This document shows positions 1-10,272 of a stretch of 64,000 bases of DNA, in pieces. The stretch's first letter is position 1. Each line of letters opens with the position of its first letter. Below the pieces are notes generated by a model that saw only the letters and a list, made by a program, of their open reading frames with translations, made no database searches and was not told the origin of the DNA. A program made the translations under genes and the position numbers. This stretch comes from Solirubrobacterales bacterium (lineage in GTDB: Bacteria; Actinomycetota; Thermoleophilia; Solirubrobacterales; Solirubrobacteraceae): positions 1 to 64,000 of the forward strand of contig JAFAXX010000132.1 of assembly GCA_019240655.1 (NCBI GenBank), given 5' to 3'.

Positions 1-759
1 ATCGAGCGCGAGTCCGAGCTCGAGGACATCCTGCTCGGCGACAAGTTCGAGAAGATCGACATCTACGATCGCTACAACAAGCCGCTGAAGCTCACCGACG
101 CGAGGTGGAAGCGCTTCAACCGCCTGCTCAAGCAGTACGACGGCTGGGCCTCGGCGCTGCGGGCGTCACACGGCCATGGCGTGATCACCTTCCTCGAGCA
201 GGCTCGGCTCCTCGAGGATCAGATCACCGACATCGATGCTCTGCTGCGCCGCATTGCGAAAGACGGCACCAACGGCGAGCCCTATCGCTCGGAGCTGGTC
301 TCGCAGGATGACGCCGAGGTCGTGATCCGGACGGTCGAGGCGAAGACCGGCCTGGCCACCACGCATCGGGTGCCCCGCGCCACGCTGGAGGCCGAGGAAT
401 ACCACCGGCTCAGCGAGATCCACGCCGAGCTGGCCGGACTGGCCGGCACGCCGCCGTTTCTGGTTCGCCTGGGCGAGAACCAGCGGGACGCCCGGACCTT
501 CGAGGAGCTCCGGGAATCGATCCTCGCGGTGGCTCAGCGCGGCATCGACTACTACCGCTTCAAGGGCCTCGGCGAGATGGACGCTCACGAACTCCGCGAG
601 ACGACGATGGACCCGGCCACGCGAACCCTCGTACAGGTGACGATGGAGGATGCCGCCTCGGCCGACCTGGTGTTCTCGATGCTGATGGGAGACCAGGTCG
701 AACCCCGGCGGGCGTTCATCGAGGAGAACGCCCGGCTCGTCTCCAATCTCGACGTCTAG
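1..759 (+). CDS. gyrB: DNA gyrase subunit B, C-terminal part (truncated by window start)
   Basis: Open from base 1 in frame; [29 protein letters not shown] is the conserved GyrB Toprim/C-terminal signature; directly followed by gyrA. Confidence 0.97.
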   Translation: MERESELEDILLGDKFEKIDIYDRYNKPLKLTDARWKRFNRLLKQYDGWASALRASHGHGVITFLEQARLLEDQITDIDALLRRIAKDGTNGEPYRSELVSQDDAEVVIRTVEAKTGLATTHRVPRATLEAEEYHRLSEIHAELAGLAGTPPFLVRLGENQRDARTFEELRESILAVAQRGIDYYRFKGLGEMDAHELRETTMDPATRTLVQVTMEDAASADLVFSMLMGDQVEPRRAFIEENARLVSNLDV

Positions 760-768
760 GCGGGCGCG

Positions 769-3267
769 ATGGCATCGATCGACACCATCGGCGGCGGGAA
801 CATCGAGCCGCGCGGGCTCGAGGAGGAGATGCGCTCGGCGTACCTCGACTACGCCATGTCGGTGATCGTCGGCCGTGCGCTGCCCGACGTCCGCGACGGT
901 CTCAAGCCGGTTCACCGCCGCGTTCTCTACGTGATGAACGAGCTCGGCCTGCAGCCGACGCGCAAGCACGTCAAGTGCGCGCAGATCGTCGGCGAGGTGA
1001 TGGGGAAGTACCACCCCCACGGCGACTCGGCGATCTACGACACGCTGGCGCGGATGGCGCAGGACTTCTCGATGCGCTACCCGCTGGTCGACGGGCACGG
1101 CAACTTCGGCAACATCGACGGCTGGGGCGCGGCCGCCATGCGCTACACCGAAGCCCGCCTGGACCGGCTGGCGACCGAGATGCTCCGGGACATCGACGCC
1201 GAGACGGTCGACTTCGCGCCCACTTACGACGGAAGCCGCCAGGAGCCGATCGTGCTCCCCTCGCGGTTCCCGAACCTGCTCGTCAACGGCGGCTCGGGGA
1301 TCGCCGTCGGCATGGCCACGAACATCCCCCCGCACAACCTCCGCGAGGTCGCCCGCGGTGTGATCGCCTACATCGACGATCCCGGGATCGACGTCGACGG
1401 GCTGATGAAGCACATCAAGGGCCCCGACTTCCCCACCGCGAGGACGATCCTCGGTCGCGAGGGCATCCGCGAGGCCTACCGGACCGGCCGCGGACGAATT
1501 CGCGTCCAGGCCAAGGCGCACGTCGAGCCGATCGGTCAGGGGAAGGAGGCGATCATCGTCACCGAGCTGCCCTATCAGGTGCGCAAGGGCGGTGACGGCG
1601 GCCTGATCGAGAAGATCGCCGGCCTCGTCCACGAGAAGAAGGCCCCCGAGATCACCGACGTCCGCGACGAGTCCGATCGCCACGGGATGCGGATCGTGAT
1701 CGAGCTCAAGCGCGACGCGATCCCCAAGGTCGTCCTGAACAAGTTGTTCAAGCACACGCCGATGCAGGCGACGTTCGGCGTCAACATGGTCGCCCTCGTC
1801 GACAACGTGCCGCGGACGCTCTCGCTGCGCGAGGTGATCGTCCACTACGTCGATCACCAGCGCGACGTCATCGTGCGCCGGACCAAGTACGAGCTGCGCC
1901 GCTCGGAGGAGCGCGCGCACGTGCTCGAGGGCCAGTTGGTCGCGCTGGCCAACCTCGACGAGGTGATCGCGCTGATCCGCGCCTCGCGCAACCCGGAGTC
2001 AGCTCGGGAGGGACTGGTCGAGCGCTTCGAGCTGACCGTCGTACAGGCGCAGGCAATCCTGCAGTTGACCCTGAGTCGCCTGACCGCGCTCGAGGCCGAC
2101 AAGATCAAGCAGGAGCACGCAGACCTCGTGGAACGCATCAAGGAGCTGCGCGAGATCCTCGGCGACGAGAGCAGGGTGTACGGCCTCATCACGGAGGAGC
2201 TCGGCGAGATCGCCGAGTCCTACGGCGATCAGCGACGGACCGAGATCCTCCACGCGGAAGGCGAGCTCGACGTCGAGGATTTGATTGCCGATCAGCAAAT
2301 GGTCATCTCGATCACCCATTCCGGTTACATCAAGTCGCTGCCGCTCTCGACCTATCGCCAGCAGCGCCGCGGCGGCATCGGGGTGACCGGGATGGAGATG
2401 AAGGACGACGATTACATCGAGCACCTCTTCGTCTCCTCGACCCACGACTACCTGTTGTTCTTCACCAACCGCGGCAAGGTCTACCGCCTGAAGGTCTACG
2501 AGCTGCCCGAGGCATCGCGCACCGCCAAGGGCCGCGCGCTGGTCAACCTGCTCCCGCTCCGCGACGGCGAGCGCGTGCAGTCGGTGCTCTCGACGCGGGA
2601 CTTCAGCGAGGGCAAGTATCTGGTCTTCGCCACCCGCGAGGGCATGGTCAAGAAGACCGAGTTCGCCGCCTACAACACGCCGATCAAGGCCGACGGCATC
2701 ATCGCGATCAACATCCGCGACGACGACGAGCTGATCGCGGTGCGGCGGACCGGCGGTCACGACGACATCATCATGGTCTCGCGCTCCGGCCAGGCCGCCC
2801 GCTTCAGCGAGGCTGAGGTCCGTGCCATGGGCCGTGACACCAGCGGGGTGCGAGGCATGAACGTCGCCCAGCCCGGGAACTCCGTCCTTGCCATGGACGT
2901 CGCCCGCGATGACCAGGAGCTGCTCGTGGTGACCGAGAACGGCTATGGCAAGCGCACGCCGATCCCCGATTACCCCGTCAAGGGCCGCGGGACGATGGGG
3001 GTGAAGACGATCACGCTGACCGAGAACAAGGGCCAGCTCGCCGGAGCGCTCGTCGTCCGCGAGCACCAGGAGCTCGTGTTCATCTCGCAGAACGGGATGG
3101 TCCAGCGCACCTCTGTGCGCGGCATCAATCGCTACGGCCGCGGCTCGCAAGGCGTCCGCGTGATGAATATCCGTGACGACGACCAGGTCAGCGCGGTGGC
3201 GCTGGTGGTTGAGTCCGAGGCTCAGACCGCGGCGCGGGTGGCCGAGGACGAGGGCGCCGAGGAGTAA
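769..3267 (+). CDS. gyrA: DNA gyrase subunit A
   Basis: [34 protein letters not shown], catalytic-Tyr region [11 protein letters not shown]-terminal beta-pinwheel repeats ([11 protein letters not shown]). Confidence 0.98.
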   Translation: MASIDTIGGGNIEPRGLEEEMRSAYLDYAMSVIVGRALPDVRDGLKPVHRRVLYVMNELGLQPTRKHVKCAQIVGEVMGKYHPHGDSAIYDTLARMAQDFSMRYPLVDGHGNFGNIDGWGAAAMRYTEARLDRLATEMLRDIDAETVDFAPTYDGSRQEPIVLPSRFPNLLVNGGSGIAVGMATNIPPHNLREVARGVIAYIDDPGIDVDGLMKHIKGPDFPTARTILGREGIREAYRTGRGRIRVQAKAHVEPIGQGKEAIIVTELPYQVRKGGDGGLIEKIAGLVHEKKAPEITDVRDESDRHGMRIVIELKRDAIPKVVLNKLFKHTPMQATFGVNMVALVDNVPRTLSLREVIVHYVDHQRDVIVRRTKYELRRSEERAHVLEGQLVALANLDEVIALIRASRNPESAREGLVERFELTVVQAQAILQLTLSRLTALEADKIKQEHADLVERIKELREILGDESRVYGLITEELGEIAESYGDQRRTEILHAEGELDVEDLIADQQMVISITHSGYIKSLPLSTYRQQRRGGIGVTGMEMKDDDYIEHLFVSSTHDYLLFFTNRGKVYRLKVYELPEASRTAKGRALVNLLPLRDGERVQSVLSTRDFSEGKYLVFATREGMVKKTEFAAYNTPIKADGIIAINIRDDDELIAVRRTGGHDDIIMVSRSGQAARFSEAEVRAMGRDTSGVRGMNVAQPGNSVLAMDVARDDQELLVVTENGYGKRTPIPDYPVKGRGTMGVKTITLTENKGQLAGALVVREHQELVFISQNGMVQRTSVRGINRYGRGSQGVRVMNIRDDDQVSAVALVVESEAQTAARVAEDEGAEE

Positions 3268-3290
3268 GGGCCGGCGACAGGCGCCGGCCC
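3268..3290 (+). terminator. Stem-loop directly after the gyrA stop (gggccggcg-acagg-cgccggccc)
   Basis: Perfect 9-bp GC stem with 5-nt loop one base after TAA. Confidence 0.55.
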
Positions 3291-3396
3291 CGGTTTCGGC
3301 CACCGCACGCGGGCGCCTGCCGGCCAGAAGCCCCGTACGGGGCGGCGGGCCGGACTCCCCGATCGCCGGGCCCTTCGCTAAGATCAGCGCTACCAG

Positions 3397-3606
3397 AGAA
3401 AGGAGGTGGTCCGTCTGTCTGAAAGTTCTTGCGGGACCCTGGAGGTGTCCGGCCGCTAGGTCGGAGGCTGACCCCGCTTAGCGGAGTCCAACCCGCGACA
3501 CCGCCGTGGCGGATGCCGGAACTCGTCCCACCGGCGCCTGGTTTGAATCCGCCCGGCTCCAGGCAGCCAGAAGTTCGGTGAAGGGCGCCGTCGACGGCGC
3601 CCTTCA
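3397..3606 (+). ncRNA. Candidate structured transcript or leader with extended Shine-Dalgarno, tiny ORF and terminal palindrome
   Basis: AGAAAGGAGGTGGTCC (3397-3412) is complementary to the 16S rRNA 3' end over 16 nt allowing one G:U; possible 14-codon ORF SESSCGTLEVSGR ending TAG 3457-3459; several small GC stem-loops; perfect 28-bp palindrome at the end. Confidence 0.4.
3579..3606. terminator. Perfect 28-bp palindrome, probable terminator
   Basis: TGAAGGGCGCCGTCGACGGCGCCCTTCA is its own reverse complement; lies before DUF2277. Confidence 0.6.
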
Positions 3607-3634
3607 CGCGTTCGGGGCCGGGTAGGCTGTGGCG

Positions 3635-3904
3635 ATGTGCCGAAACATCCGAACCCTCTACAACTTCGACCCGCCGGCCACCGACGAGGAGATCCGCGCC
3701 GCGGCGCTTCAGTACGTGCGCAAGATCAGCGGCTTCAACAAGCCCTCGCGGGCCAACGAGGAGGCGTTCGCCCTCGCCGTCGAACGGGTCGCCGCTGCCT
3801 CGGCGGAGCTGCTCGCCGGCCTGCACACCTCCGCTCCGGTGAAGGACCGGGAGGCCGAGGCCGCCAAGGCCCGGGCCCGCGCCGCCGAGCGCTACGCGGC
3901 GTGA
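3635..3904 (+). CDS. DUF2277 family small protein
   Basis: MCRNIRTLYNFDPPATDEEIRAAALQYVRKISG is the characteristic N-terminus of this family; TAGGCT-like -10 just upstream of the ATG. Confidence 0.85.
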   Translation: MCRNIRTLYNFDPPATDEEIRAAALQYVRKISGFNKPSRANEEAFALAVERVAAASAELLAGLHTSAPVKDREAEAAKARARAAERYAA

Positions 3905-3939
3905 TCGCCTCGGACGCGCTACGCGGCGTGATCGCCTCG
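3889..3939 (+). repeat. 24-bp direct repeat, period 27, spanning the DUF2277 stop
   Basis: gcgctacgcggcgtgatcgcctcg at 3889-3912 and 3916-3939. Confidence 0.9.
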
Positions 3940-4056
3940 ACCTGGTCGCATCCGCCCTTCGGTGCGGGACCGAGGTCGTGGCGAAAAAGTCCGGCTATAC
4001 CGACAACTTTCGCCACGGGGGGCGGCGAGCGGGTTCGCCACGCGGGGGGTAGCGAG

Positions 4057-4170
4057 GAGCGAGTTCGCCCTCGCGGGCGGGTGGCGAGGGGCGAGCCGGC
4101 TGAGTGGGCCGGTGGCGGGGAGCGAGTTCGACCTCGCGGGTGGGTGGCGAGGGGCGAGCCGGCTGAGTGG
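4057..4170 (+). repeat. 51-bp direct repeat, period 63, between convergent genes
   Basis: gagcgagttcg(c/a)cctcgcggg(c/t)gggtggcgaggggcgagccggctgagtgg at 4057-4107 and 4120-4170; degenerate extra copy from about 4021. Confidence 0.9.
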
Positions 4171-4178
4171 GGCGACGC

Positions 4179-4781
4179 TCAGGCGACGAGGTACTGACGC
4201 CAGGCGCTCGGGATCGTCGGGCTGGCGACGTGGATGAATACGGTCGGGCCCGGTGTGCGCGGCTGGCGCTGAAGCTGCATCCCGGCTTGGCGGGGCAGGG
4301 CGTCGCCCTTGCGGCGGTTGCACGGCGCGCACGAGGCGACGATGTTCTCCCAGCTCGACAGACCGCCCTTCGAGCGCGGGATCACGTGGTCCACGGTGAG
4401 ATTGGAGCGGGCGCCGCAGTACTGGCACGTCCAGTCGTCGCGCGCGAACACAGCCCGGCGGGTGATCTTCCGGCGGTGGGTGTCGCGGGGGATGCGGACG
4501 TAGGTCACCAACCGGATCACCACCGGCCGCGCGATCGTCGCGGTCGCCGCGTGGAGCTCCCACTCGGCGCGCTCGATCACTTCGGCCTTCTCCTTGAGCA
4601 GGAGGACGACGGCGCGCCGAACCGTGCAGACGTTGATCGGCTCATACGTCGCGTTCAACACGAGCACCCGGCCAACCGTCGGTCCGCGTCGCTGGTGCTC
4701 GGGGCGCGACGCAGACCAAGCTGGCGCTGGTACTGAGGTGGCCATGTCTGGCCGGGAGTGTACCGACGCGGACAGCGCCAT
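4179..4781 (-). CDS. HNH endonuclease family protein
   Basis: CQYCG...NLTVDHVIPRSKGG..SWENIVASCAPCNRRKGD HNH/zinc signature; start uncertain. Confidence 0.85.
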   Translation of the reverse strand: MALSASVHSRPDMATSVPAPAWSASRPEHQRRGPTVGRVLVLNATYEPINVCTVRRAVVLLLKEKAEVIERAEWELHAATATIARPVVIRLVTYVRIPRDTHRRKITRRAVFARDDWTCQYCGARSNLTVDHVIPRSKGGLSSWENIVASCAPCNRRKGDALPRQAGMQLQRQPRTPGPTVFIHVASPTIPSAWRQYLVA

Positions 4782-4846
4782 CCGGTGGGCCGCGGTGGCC
4801 CGCCGGCTCGATCACATCTCGCTAACTTCGGGCTAACGAACAGCCC

Positions 4847-5701
4847 TCAGGCGGCCGGGAACGAGCCGAGGACCCGGAGCACTTCGACGTGCGCGCGCAG
4901 CCCGGCGAGTGCCTCGGCCACGCGTGAGTCGCTGTCGCGGCCCTCGAGGTCGAGGAAGAACATGTAGCGGCCGAGGCCCTGCTTGCGCGGACGGGACTCG
5001 ATCCGCGTGAGGTTGACCTTTCGGGTGGCGAACTCCGCGAGGCACCTGACCAGCCAGCCCGGTGCCTCTGCGCCGACGCCCCAGAAGACGATCGCCGTCT
5101 TCCACGGCCCGATCACCGGCTGGACCGCGCCCGGCCCGCCCGGCGAGACCCCGAGCCGGGCCAGCCACACGAACCGGGTCTCGTTGTCGGCGACATCCTC
5201 CACGCCGGCGCGCAGCACCTGGCAGCCGTAGCGCTCCGCCGCCAGACGGTTGCCGAGCGCCGCCCACGCGCCGTCGTGCTCGGCGACCATCCGCACCGCC
5301 TCGGCGGTCGAGGCCCCGGCGAGGACGCGGGCCTGGGGCAGCCGCAAGCGGATGAAGCGCGCGCACTGCGCGTTGGCCTGGGGGTGCGAGACCACCGCCT
5401 CGATCTCCTCGAGCTCTAGCCCGCTGCGCGCGATCAGGCAGTGGCGGATGGGATGGATCACCTCGCCGACGATCGCGACGTCCTCGGTCTCCATCGCCAG
5501 TGCGTCGAGCGTGGCGTTGACCGAGCCCTCGAGCGAGTTCTCGATCGGCACGAGCGCGCGCTCTACTGTGCCGGCGTGCACCGCCATGACCGTGTCGTAG
5601 ATCGTCGGCAGGGGGACGAGCGTCAGCTGCTGGCCCGCCGTGGCGTCGATCAGGGCCTCCTGGGTGAACGTGCCCTCGGGCCCGAAGTAGCCGATCCGCA
5701 T
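4847..5701 (-). CDS. pheA: Prephenate dehydratase with C-terminal ACT domain
   Basis: MRIGYFGPEGTFTQEAL; NETRFVWLAR; ACT-like VNLTRIESRPRKQGLGRYMFFLDLEG. Confidence 0.93.
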   Translation of the reverse strand: MRIGYFGPEGTFTQEALIDATAGQQLTLVPLPTIYDTVMAVHAGTVERALVPIENSLEGSVNATLDALAMETEDVAIVGEVIHPIRHCLIARSGLELEEIEAVVSHPQANAQCARFIRLRLPQARVLAGASTAEAVRMVAEHDGAWAALGNRLAAERYGCQVLRAGVEDVADNETRFVWLARLGVSPGGPGAVQPVIGPWKTAIVFWGVGAEAPGWLVRCLAEFATRKVNLTRIESRPRKQGLGRYMFFLDLEGRDSDSRVAEALAGLRAHVEVLRVLGSFPAA

Positions 5702-5720
5702 CGCTACCGAGACGGCCGCG

Positions 5721-6239
5721 TCAGGCCGAGGCCGCGCGGCTGCCGTTGCCCTCGAGGGCGAGCCGCACGGCCTCGTCCTCCTCCGGCGAGAGCTCGAGCT
5801 CACCCTGACCGCCGCGAACCTGCTTGGCATAGACCCGGGCCTGGTCACGGTGCAGGATCGAGGACAGCACGATGCCCGAGCGAGTGGCGTCTAGCAGGGC
5901 GATCGAGGTCGACTGGATTCCCGACGTGTCGCCCCAGGCGTTGTAGCGGACCAGCGAGTGGTAGGCCACCGCACCGTCGAGCCGCTGCTCGGCCGCGTCG
6001 ATGCGCTCGTTCATCCGTTGTGCCGCTTCGTCGACATACGCGGAGAGGGCCTCGAACTGCTGCTGCAGCGAGGCGGCGTGAGCGACCAGGTCCTGACGCC
6101 GGCCGCCGAGGACCATGTGCTGCGCGGCGCGCACGCGCCGCAGCTTCAGCGCCAGGATCACGCAACCGATCACGGCCAGCACGCCGACGGCGCCGGCGGC
6201 GATCGCGACGATGCCGGCTGTGCTCGTGAGGTCGTGCAC
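5721..6239 (-). CDS. DUF4446-type membrane-anchored protein
   Basis: N-terminal TM helix, coiled coil, VRYNAWGDTSGIQSTSIALLDATRSGIVLSSILHRDQARVYAKQV. Confidence 0.75.
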   Translation of the reverse strand: MHDLTSTAGIVAIAAGAVGVLAVIGCVILALKLRRVRAAQHMVLGGRRQDLVAHAASLQQQFEALSAYVDEAAQRMNERIDAAEQRLDGAVAYHSLVRYNAWGDTSGIQSTSIALLDATRSGIVLSSILHRDQARVYAKQVRGGQGELELSPEEDEAVRLALEGNGSRAASA

Positions 6240-6292
6240 GGACTCGAAGGATAGGCGGACGTACGGTCAGCTCGCCACGGCGCCCGCCACGG

Positions 6293-7447
6293 CTACTGGA
6301 AGGTCACCTGATAGGTCTGCGAGTTGTGTGTCGTCACGGTCTCGCCCGGTACCTTCTCGACCGCCGCGGTCACCGTGTAGGTCCCGGCGCGCGGCGCTGA
6401 GCCGAGCGTGATCGTGGCCGTCGACGGCGCGCCCGGAGTGGTGTTCGGCACGACGGTCTGGCCGCTGATCGAAGTGCCACTCACCGTGACCCTGACGATC
6501 ACGTTCTTCTCCCGGTTCTGGCCGTCGTTGGTGAACTTGCAGGTGAAGGTGGGCGGTGGGCTGGCGGGGAGGGTCGCGCTGCCACCGTTCGGGAGCGTCG
6601 TCGAGCCGATGCTGCACTGATCCATGCGATGACCATGGATGCCCGAGGCCGGCTTGGCGTTCGGGTTCGTCGCCGAGCCCCCTTGGAGCTGACTCGCCAC
6701 GTACGCCGGCGTCAGCCAGCCGACGTCGGGGAGGAATTGCCCGGCGTTCATTTGCTCGCCGCCCGTGCCGCCCACCCGGATCCCGGCGCGGTGGAGCGCC
6801 CCGGCCAGCTCGGGCAGCGCGTAGGACTTGTAGACGACGTCGGAGGCGTAGAAGCGCGCCATCTCCGCAGCGATGTGATCGATCGCGTCCTGGTTTGTGG
6901 CGTCGGCGAGTGCCGGCTGGATGTACTGCGCGGTGCCGGCGATGCCGTCCTGGCGCAGCCGCAAGGCGAGCAGCACGTATTGCTGCGCGGTCTTGACCTC
7001 GTCGGGTACGTTCAGCCGCTTGGCGTGGGCGAGCTGGCTGTCGGCGTCGACGCGCTCCTGGTTGATCTGCGTCTGCACGGATGCCGCGTCGCCGGTGCTC
7101 TGCGCCCGCGCGAGGTCGCTGAACAGACGGCCGCTGGTCCCGTCGGAGCGCTCGATCAACGACGCGACGTTGTTGTTGTAGTCCTTCAGCGAGTTGTTCC
7201 GCCGGCTGACCTCGCAGCCGCGAACGCCGAGGACGATGACGATCCCGAGCACGGCCACGATCAGGGCCGCCACCACGCGGCGCAGCTGGATCGCCTGCCG
7301 GTCGCTCGGACGGCGCCCGCGGGCCCCGGCGGGACGGCGCCTGGGGCCCCCGGACGGACGGCGCCTGGGGCCCCCGGAGGGACGACGCCTCGGCGCTGAT
7401 CGGTGCGTCGCGGTGCGGGTCTCGTCTGCCTCGTCGAAGAACGACAA
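6293..7447 (-). CDS. Hypothetical membrane-anchored protein with basic repeat N-terminus and C-terminal CARDB/Ig-like domain
   Basis: RRRPSGGP repeats, one TM helix, extracellular C-terminus with beta-sandwich character; TTG start after GGAGGAAGG inferred. Confidence 0.6.
   Translation of the reverse strand: MSFFDEADETRTATHRSAPRRRPSGGPRRRPSGGPRRRPAGARGRRPSDRQAIQLRRVVAALIVAVLGIVIVLGVRGCEVSRRNNSLKDYNNNVASLIERSDGTSGRLFSDLARAQSTGDAASVQTQINQERVDADSQLAHAKRLNVPDEVKTAQQYVLLALRLRQDGIAGTAQYIQPALADATNQDAIDHIAAEMARFYASDVVYKSYALPELAGALHRAGIRVGGTGGEQMNAGQFLPDVGWLTPAYVASQLQGGSATNPNAKPASGIHGHRMDQCSIGSTTLPNGGSATLPASPPPTFTCKFTNDGQNREKNVIVRVTVSGTSISGQTVVPNTTPGAPSTATITLGSAPRAGTYTVTAAVEKVPGETVTTHNSQTYQVTFQ
7333..7389 (-). 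repeat. 24-bp tandem repeat (about 2.4 units) encoding RRRPSGGP
   Basis: gac(g)gcgcctggggcccccgga(c)g units at 7333, 7357, 7381. Confidence 0.85.
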
Positions 7448-7471
7448 ACCTTCCTCCCTAGGGCGTAAGGC

Positions 7472-9454
7472 GTGAGTATGACCGCCCCCACGGCGGCTTG
7501 CGATCGCTCGCGAAGGGACCTTGGTCGCGACGTGGAAAAGCGCGTCATGCGCGCGAGCCACGTCCGAAGCACCGATGGCGCCGAGGCGCTGACCCGCCGC
7601 GCCGCGCAGGTCCCCACCGGCTCGCCCGCCGCTCGCCGCGCCGGGCCGACAGTCCTCGGGCGCTACCGGCTTATCCGCAGGCTCGGCGCGGGTGGCTTCG
7701 GGGTCGTCTGGGAGGCACACGACGAGCGGCTCGAGCGCGAGGTAGCGGTCAAGGTGCTGCCCCGCGAGCGGGTGGTCGGCGGTCGCTTCGAGCGTGAGGC
7801 CAGGGCGGCCGCGCGCCTGGCCCATCCCGGCATAGTGACACTGTACGAGGCGGCGGTCGACGACGAGGGTGCGTACCTCGTCTCCGAGCTCGTGCGCGGC
7901 GACACGCTGGCGGCGTGGCTGGCCGAGGGAAGGCTGTCGGACCGGGACATCGTTGCGATCGGGATCGCACTATGCGATGCGCTCGAGCACGCCCACGCCC
8001 AGGGCGTCGTGCACCGTGACGTGAAGCCCTCGAACATCCTGGTGCCCGCACGGGCGGCCACCCCGGCGCAGGCCGCGAAGCTCACCGACTTCGGGGTGGC
8101 CCGTGTGGTCGGCGGCGACTCACTCACGCGTACCGGCGACGTGATCGGCACGATGGCCTACATGGCGCCCGAGCAGGCCGAGGGCCGGGAGGTCGGCGAC
8201 GTGGCCGACCTCTATTCCACCGCCCTGGTCCTCTACGAAGCGCTCACCGGCGTCAACCCCGTGCTCAGCGGGACGGTGGCCGTCCGCGCGCGCCGGCTCG
8301 GTGCCTACCTCCCGCCGCTTCGCCGTCAGCGGCGGGAGCTTCCGCGGGAGCTCGGCCACGCGATCGATCTGGCGCTCCGCCCGCGGCCCCGCGAACGCGG
8401 GACTCTGCCGGAGCTCCGCGCCGGCCTGGCGGCGTCACTCGAGCTGGTCGGCGACCGGCCGGGTGTGGTCTCCGGACCCTGGCCCGCGGCGACGCGGGTG
8501 CGCGAGGAGGTCCTCGCGGGCCTGGCCGAGCCGTCGTCTCAAGGGCAGTCCGATCGGCGATCGCCGGCTTTGCCGGGGTCGGATTCCGCGGGCTCGGGCC
8601 GTGGCCTGCTCGCCGCCCGGCCGCTCGTCGCAGAGTGGCCGGCTCGCGCGCTCGGCGCTGCGGCCTCCGCGGCCCTGATGGGATGGGTCGCGGCTCATCT
8701 GCTGTCGCCGGTGCCACTGGCATCGGGAGCGTTGGCGCTCCTTGCCGGGCTGCTCGTGCTGGCGCTTCCGCGGCTCGGCTGGCTGGGGGTGGTCCTCGGC
8801 GCCGGGGCGATCGCCGCCGCGCAGGGCTCGCCTGGCCTCACCGTGGTGCTCGTCGCGTTCGGACTCTTTCCGGTCGCTCTCGCCCCGCTGAGCCGCGACC
8901 TCCCGTGTGCGCTCCCGGCGCTCTGCCCGGCCCTCGGCGTGATCGGGCTGGCCGGCGCCTGGCCGGGGATGGTCGTCCACGCGGGCACGGCTTGGCGCCG
9001 AGCCACCCTCGCCGCGACGGGCTGGCTGTGGCTGCTGATCGCCGCGTCGCTGACCGGGCGCTCGCTCTATCTGCGCATCGAGCCGCCGTTGCCCTCCGCC
9101 AAGGCTTGGAGCTCCTCGCTGTCGGTCACCGCGCACCAGGTGCTGGCGCCTCTGCTCAGCCCCGGCCTGCTCGGGCCGGCGGCCGTCTGGGCCGCCGGCG
9201 CCGCCATCCTGCCGCTGCTGCGTCCCCGCCGGTTTTCGGCCCTCGACGCGATCGTGGTGCTCGCCTGGGCGGTCGCCGTGGCGGTCGGCACGGCGCTCGC
9301 CCTGCATGCCGGTGGCCGCGGGCACGGCGCCGTCCTGACCGGGCAAGGCTTCCTCGGTGCGCTCGGCGCCGCGGTGGCGGTGATCGTCCCACGTCGGGCT
9401 CGCGGGCGTCGGCCCGGCGGGCGCTCGGCCAACCCTGCGGCGGAACTTGCGTAG
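7472..9454 (+). CDS. Ser/Thr protein kinase with polytopic membrane C-terminus
   Basis: VLGRYRLIRRLGAGGFGVVWEA, VHRDVKPSNILV, DFGVARV, GTMAYMAPEQ; then about 300 aa of hydrophobic segments; start may be the downstream ATG at 7547. Confidence 0.92.
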   Translation: MSMTAPTAACDRSRRDLGRDVEKRVMRASHVRSTDGAEALTRRAAQVPTGSPAARRAGPTVLGRYRLIRRLGAGGFGVVWEAHDERLEREVAVKVLPRERVVGGRFEREARAAARLAHPGIVTLYEAAVDDEGAYLVSELVRGDTLAAWLAEGRLSDRDIVAIGIALCDALEHAHAQGVVHRDVKPSNILVPARAATPAQAAKLTDFGVARVVGGDSLTRTGDVIGTMAYMAPEQAEGREVGDVADLYSTALVLYEALTGVNPVLSGTVAVRARRLGAYLPPLRRQRRELPRELGHAIDLALRPRPRERGTLPELRAGLAASLELVGDRPGVVSGPWPAATRVREEVLAGLAEPSSQGQSDRRSPALPGSDSAGSGRGLLAARPLVAEWPARALGAAASAALMGWVAAHLLSPVPLASGALALLAGLLVLALPRLGWLGVVLGAGAIAAAQGSPGLTVVLVAFGLFPVALAPLSRDLPCALPALCPALGVIGLAGAWPGMVVHAGTAWRRATLAATGWLWLLIAASLTGRSLYLRIEPPLPSAKAWSSSLSVTAHQVLAPLLSPGLLGPAAVWAAGAAILPLLRPRRFSALDAIVVLAWAVAVAVGTALALHAGGRGHGAVLTGQGFLGALGAAVAVIVPRRARGRRPGGRSANPAAELA

Positions 9455-9513
9455 CATGGAAATTGCCCTGATTGGCCAGCGCTTATTGCCACGGGTATCG
9501 CAGTTGCCAAGCC

Positions 9514-10266
9514 ATGAGTGTCCTCAGAAACCTCGAGAGCAAGATCGCCGGACTCGTCGAAGGCACGTTCAGCCGCGCCTTTCGCTCCGAGGTCCGTCCG
9601 GTCGAGATCGCCCGCAAGCTCGCGCGCGAGATGGAGGAGCACAAGTCGCTTTCGCTCTCCCGCGCCTATGTGCCGAATGAGTATCGGGTGTTCCTCTCTC
9701 CCCGGGATCGCCAGCGCTTCGCCGACTACGAGCCGGCGCTGGCCGACGAGCTGGCCGGCTACCTGTTGGAGCACGCTCGCCGCGAGCGGCTGGTCCTGCT
9801 CGCGCGCCCGGTGATCGAGTTCGAGACCGATGACCGCTTGGGCCTCGGCGAGTTCGGCATCCAGACCGGTGTGGTCCGTGCCGATGACGCGCGCGGGTCG
9901 GTCGCAGAGCAGTCCGGCCGGACGATGATCTACAGCGCGGCCGGACGGGTGGCCGCGCCGCTTGAGGAACGCGCTCGCCCCCGCGCGCAGACCGCGCTTC
10001 TGCGGCTCGACGGCCGGCCGTTCGTGATCGGGCCGGCCGGCGCGACGCTTGGGCGCAGCCGTCAATGCGATGTGGTGCTCGACGATCCCAACGTCTCCCG
10101 CCAGCATGCGGAGATCCGCCCGCGGGGCGGCTCGTGGGTGCTGAGCGACCTCGGCTCGACCAACGGCTCGTCGGTCAACGGCCGCCGGATCAACGGTCCG
10201 GAGGTGCTGCGGCGCGGCGACGAGATCACGCTCGGGACGTCGGTCGTCGGTTTCGATCTGGAGTAG
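9514..10266 (+). CDS. fhaA: FhaA-like protein (DUF3662 plus FHA domain)
   Basis: MSVLRNLESKIAGLVEGTFSRAFRSEVRPVEIARKLAREMEEHK; FHA motif GRSRQCDVVLDDPNVSRQHAEI...LGSTNGS. Confidence 0.93.
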   Translation: MSVLRNLESKIAGLVEGTFSRAFRSEVRPVEIARKLAREMEEHKSLSLSRAYVPNEYRVFLSPRDRQRFADYEPALADELAGYLLEHARRERLVLLARPVIEFETDDRLGLGEFGIQTGVVRADDARGSVAEQSGRTMIYSAAGRVAAPLEERARPRAQTALLRLDGRPFVIGPAGATLGRSRQCDVVLDDPNVSRQHAEIRPRGGSWVLSDLGSTNGSSVNGRRINGPEVLRRGDEITLGTSVVGFDLE

Positions 10267-10272
10267 GGCCAG

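Noticed and set aside
166-1920. 584-aa ORF on the minus strand opposite gyrB/gyrA
   Set aside because: Antisense shadow of high-GC coding sequence; Asp/His/Val/Leu-rich composition with no recognisable domain, while the + strand encodes clear gyrase
3520-3560. Possible tRNA (ggtttgaatccgcccggctcca resembles a T-arm plus acceptor end)
   Set aside because: Could not fold matching D and anticodon arms or a 7-bp acceptor stem; kept only as part of the candidate ncRNA
4179-4781. HNH nuclease as a homing endonuclease or part of a defence island
   Set aside because: Stand-alone HNH proteins of this N-terminal type (VLVLNATYEPINV) are common in actinobacteria; no intron, intein, toxin or defence genes nearby
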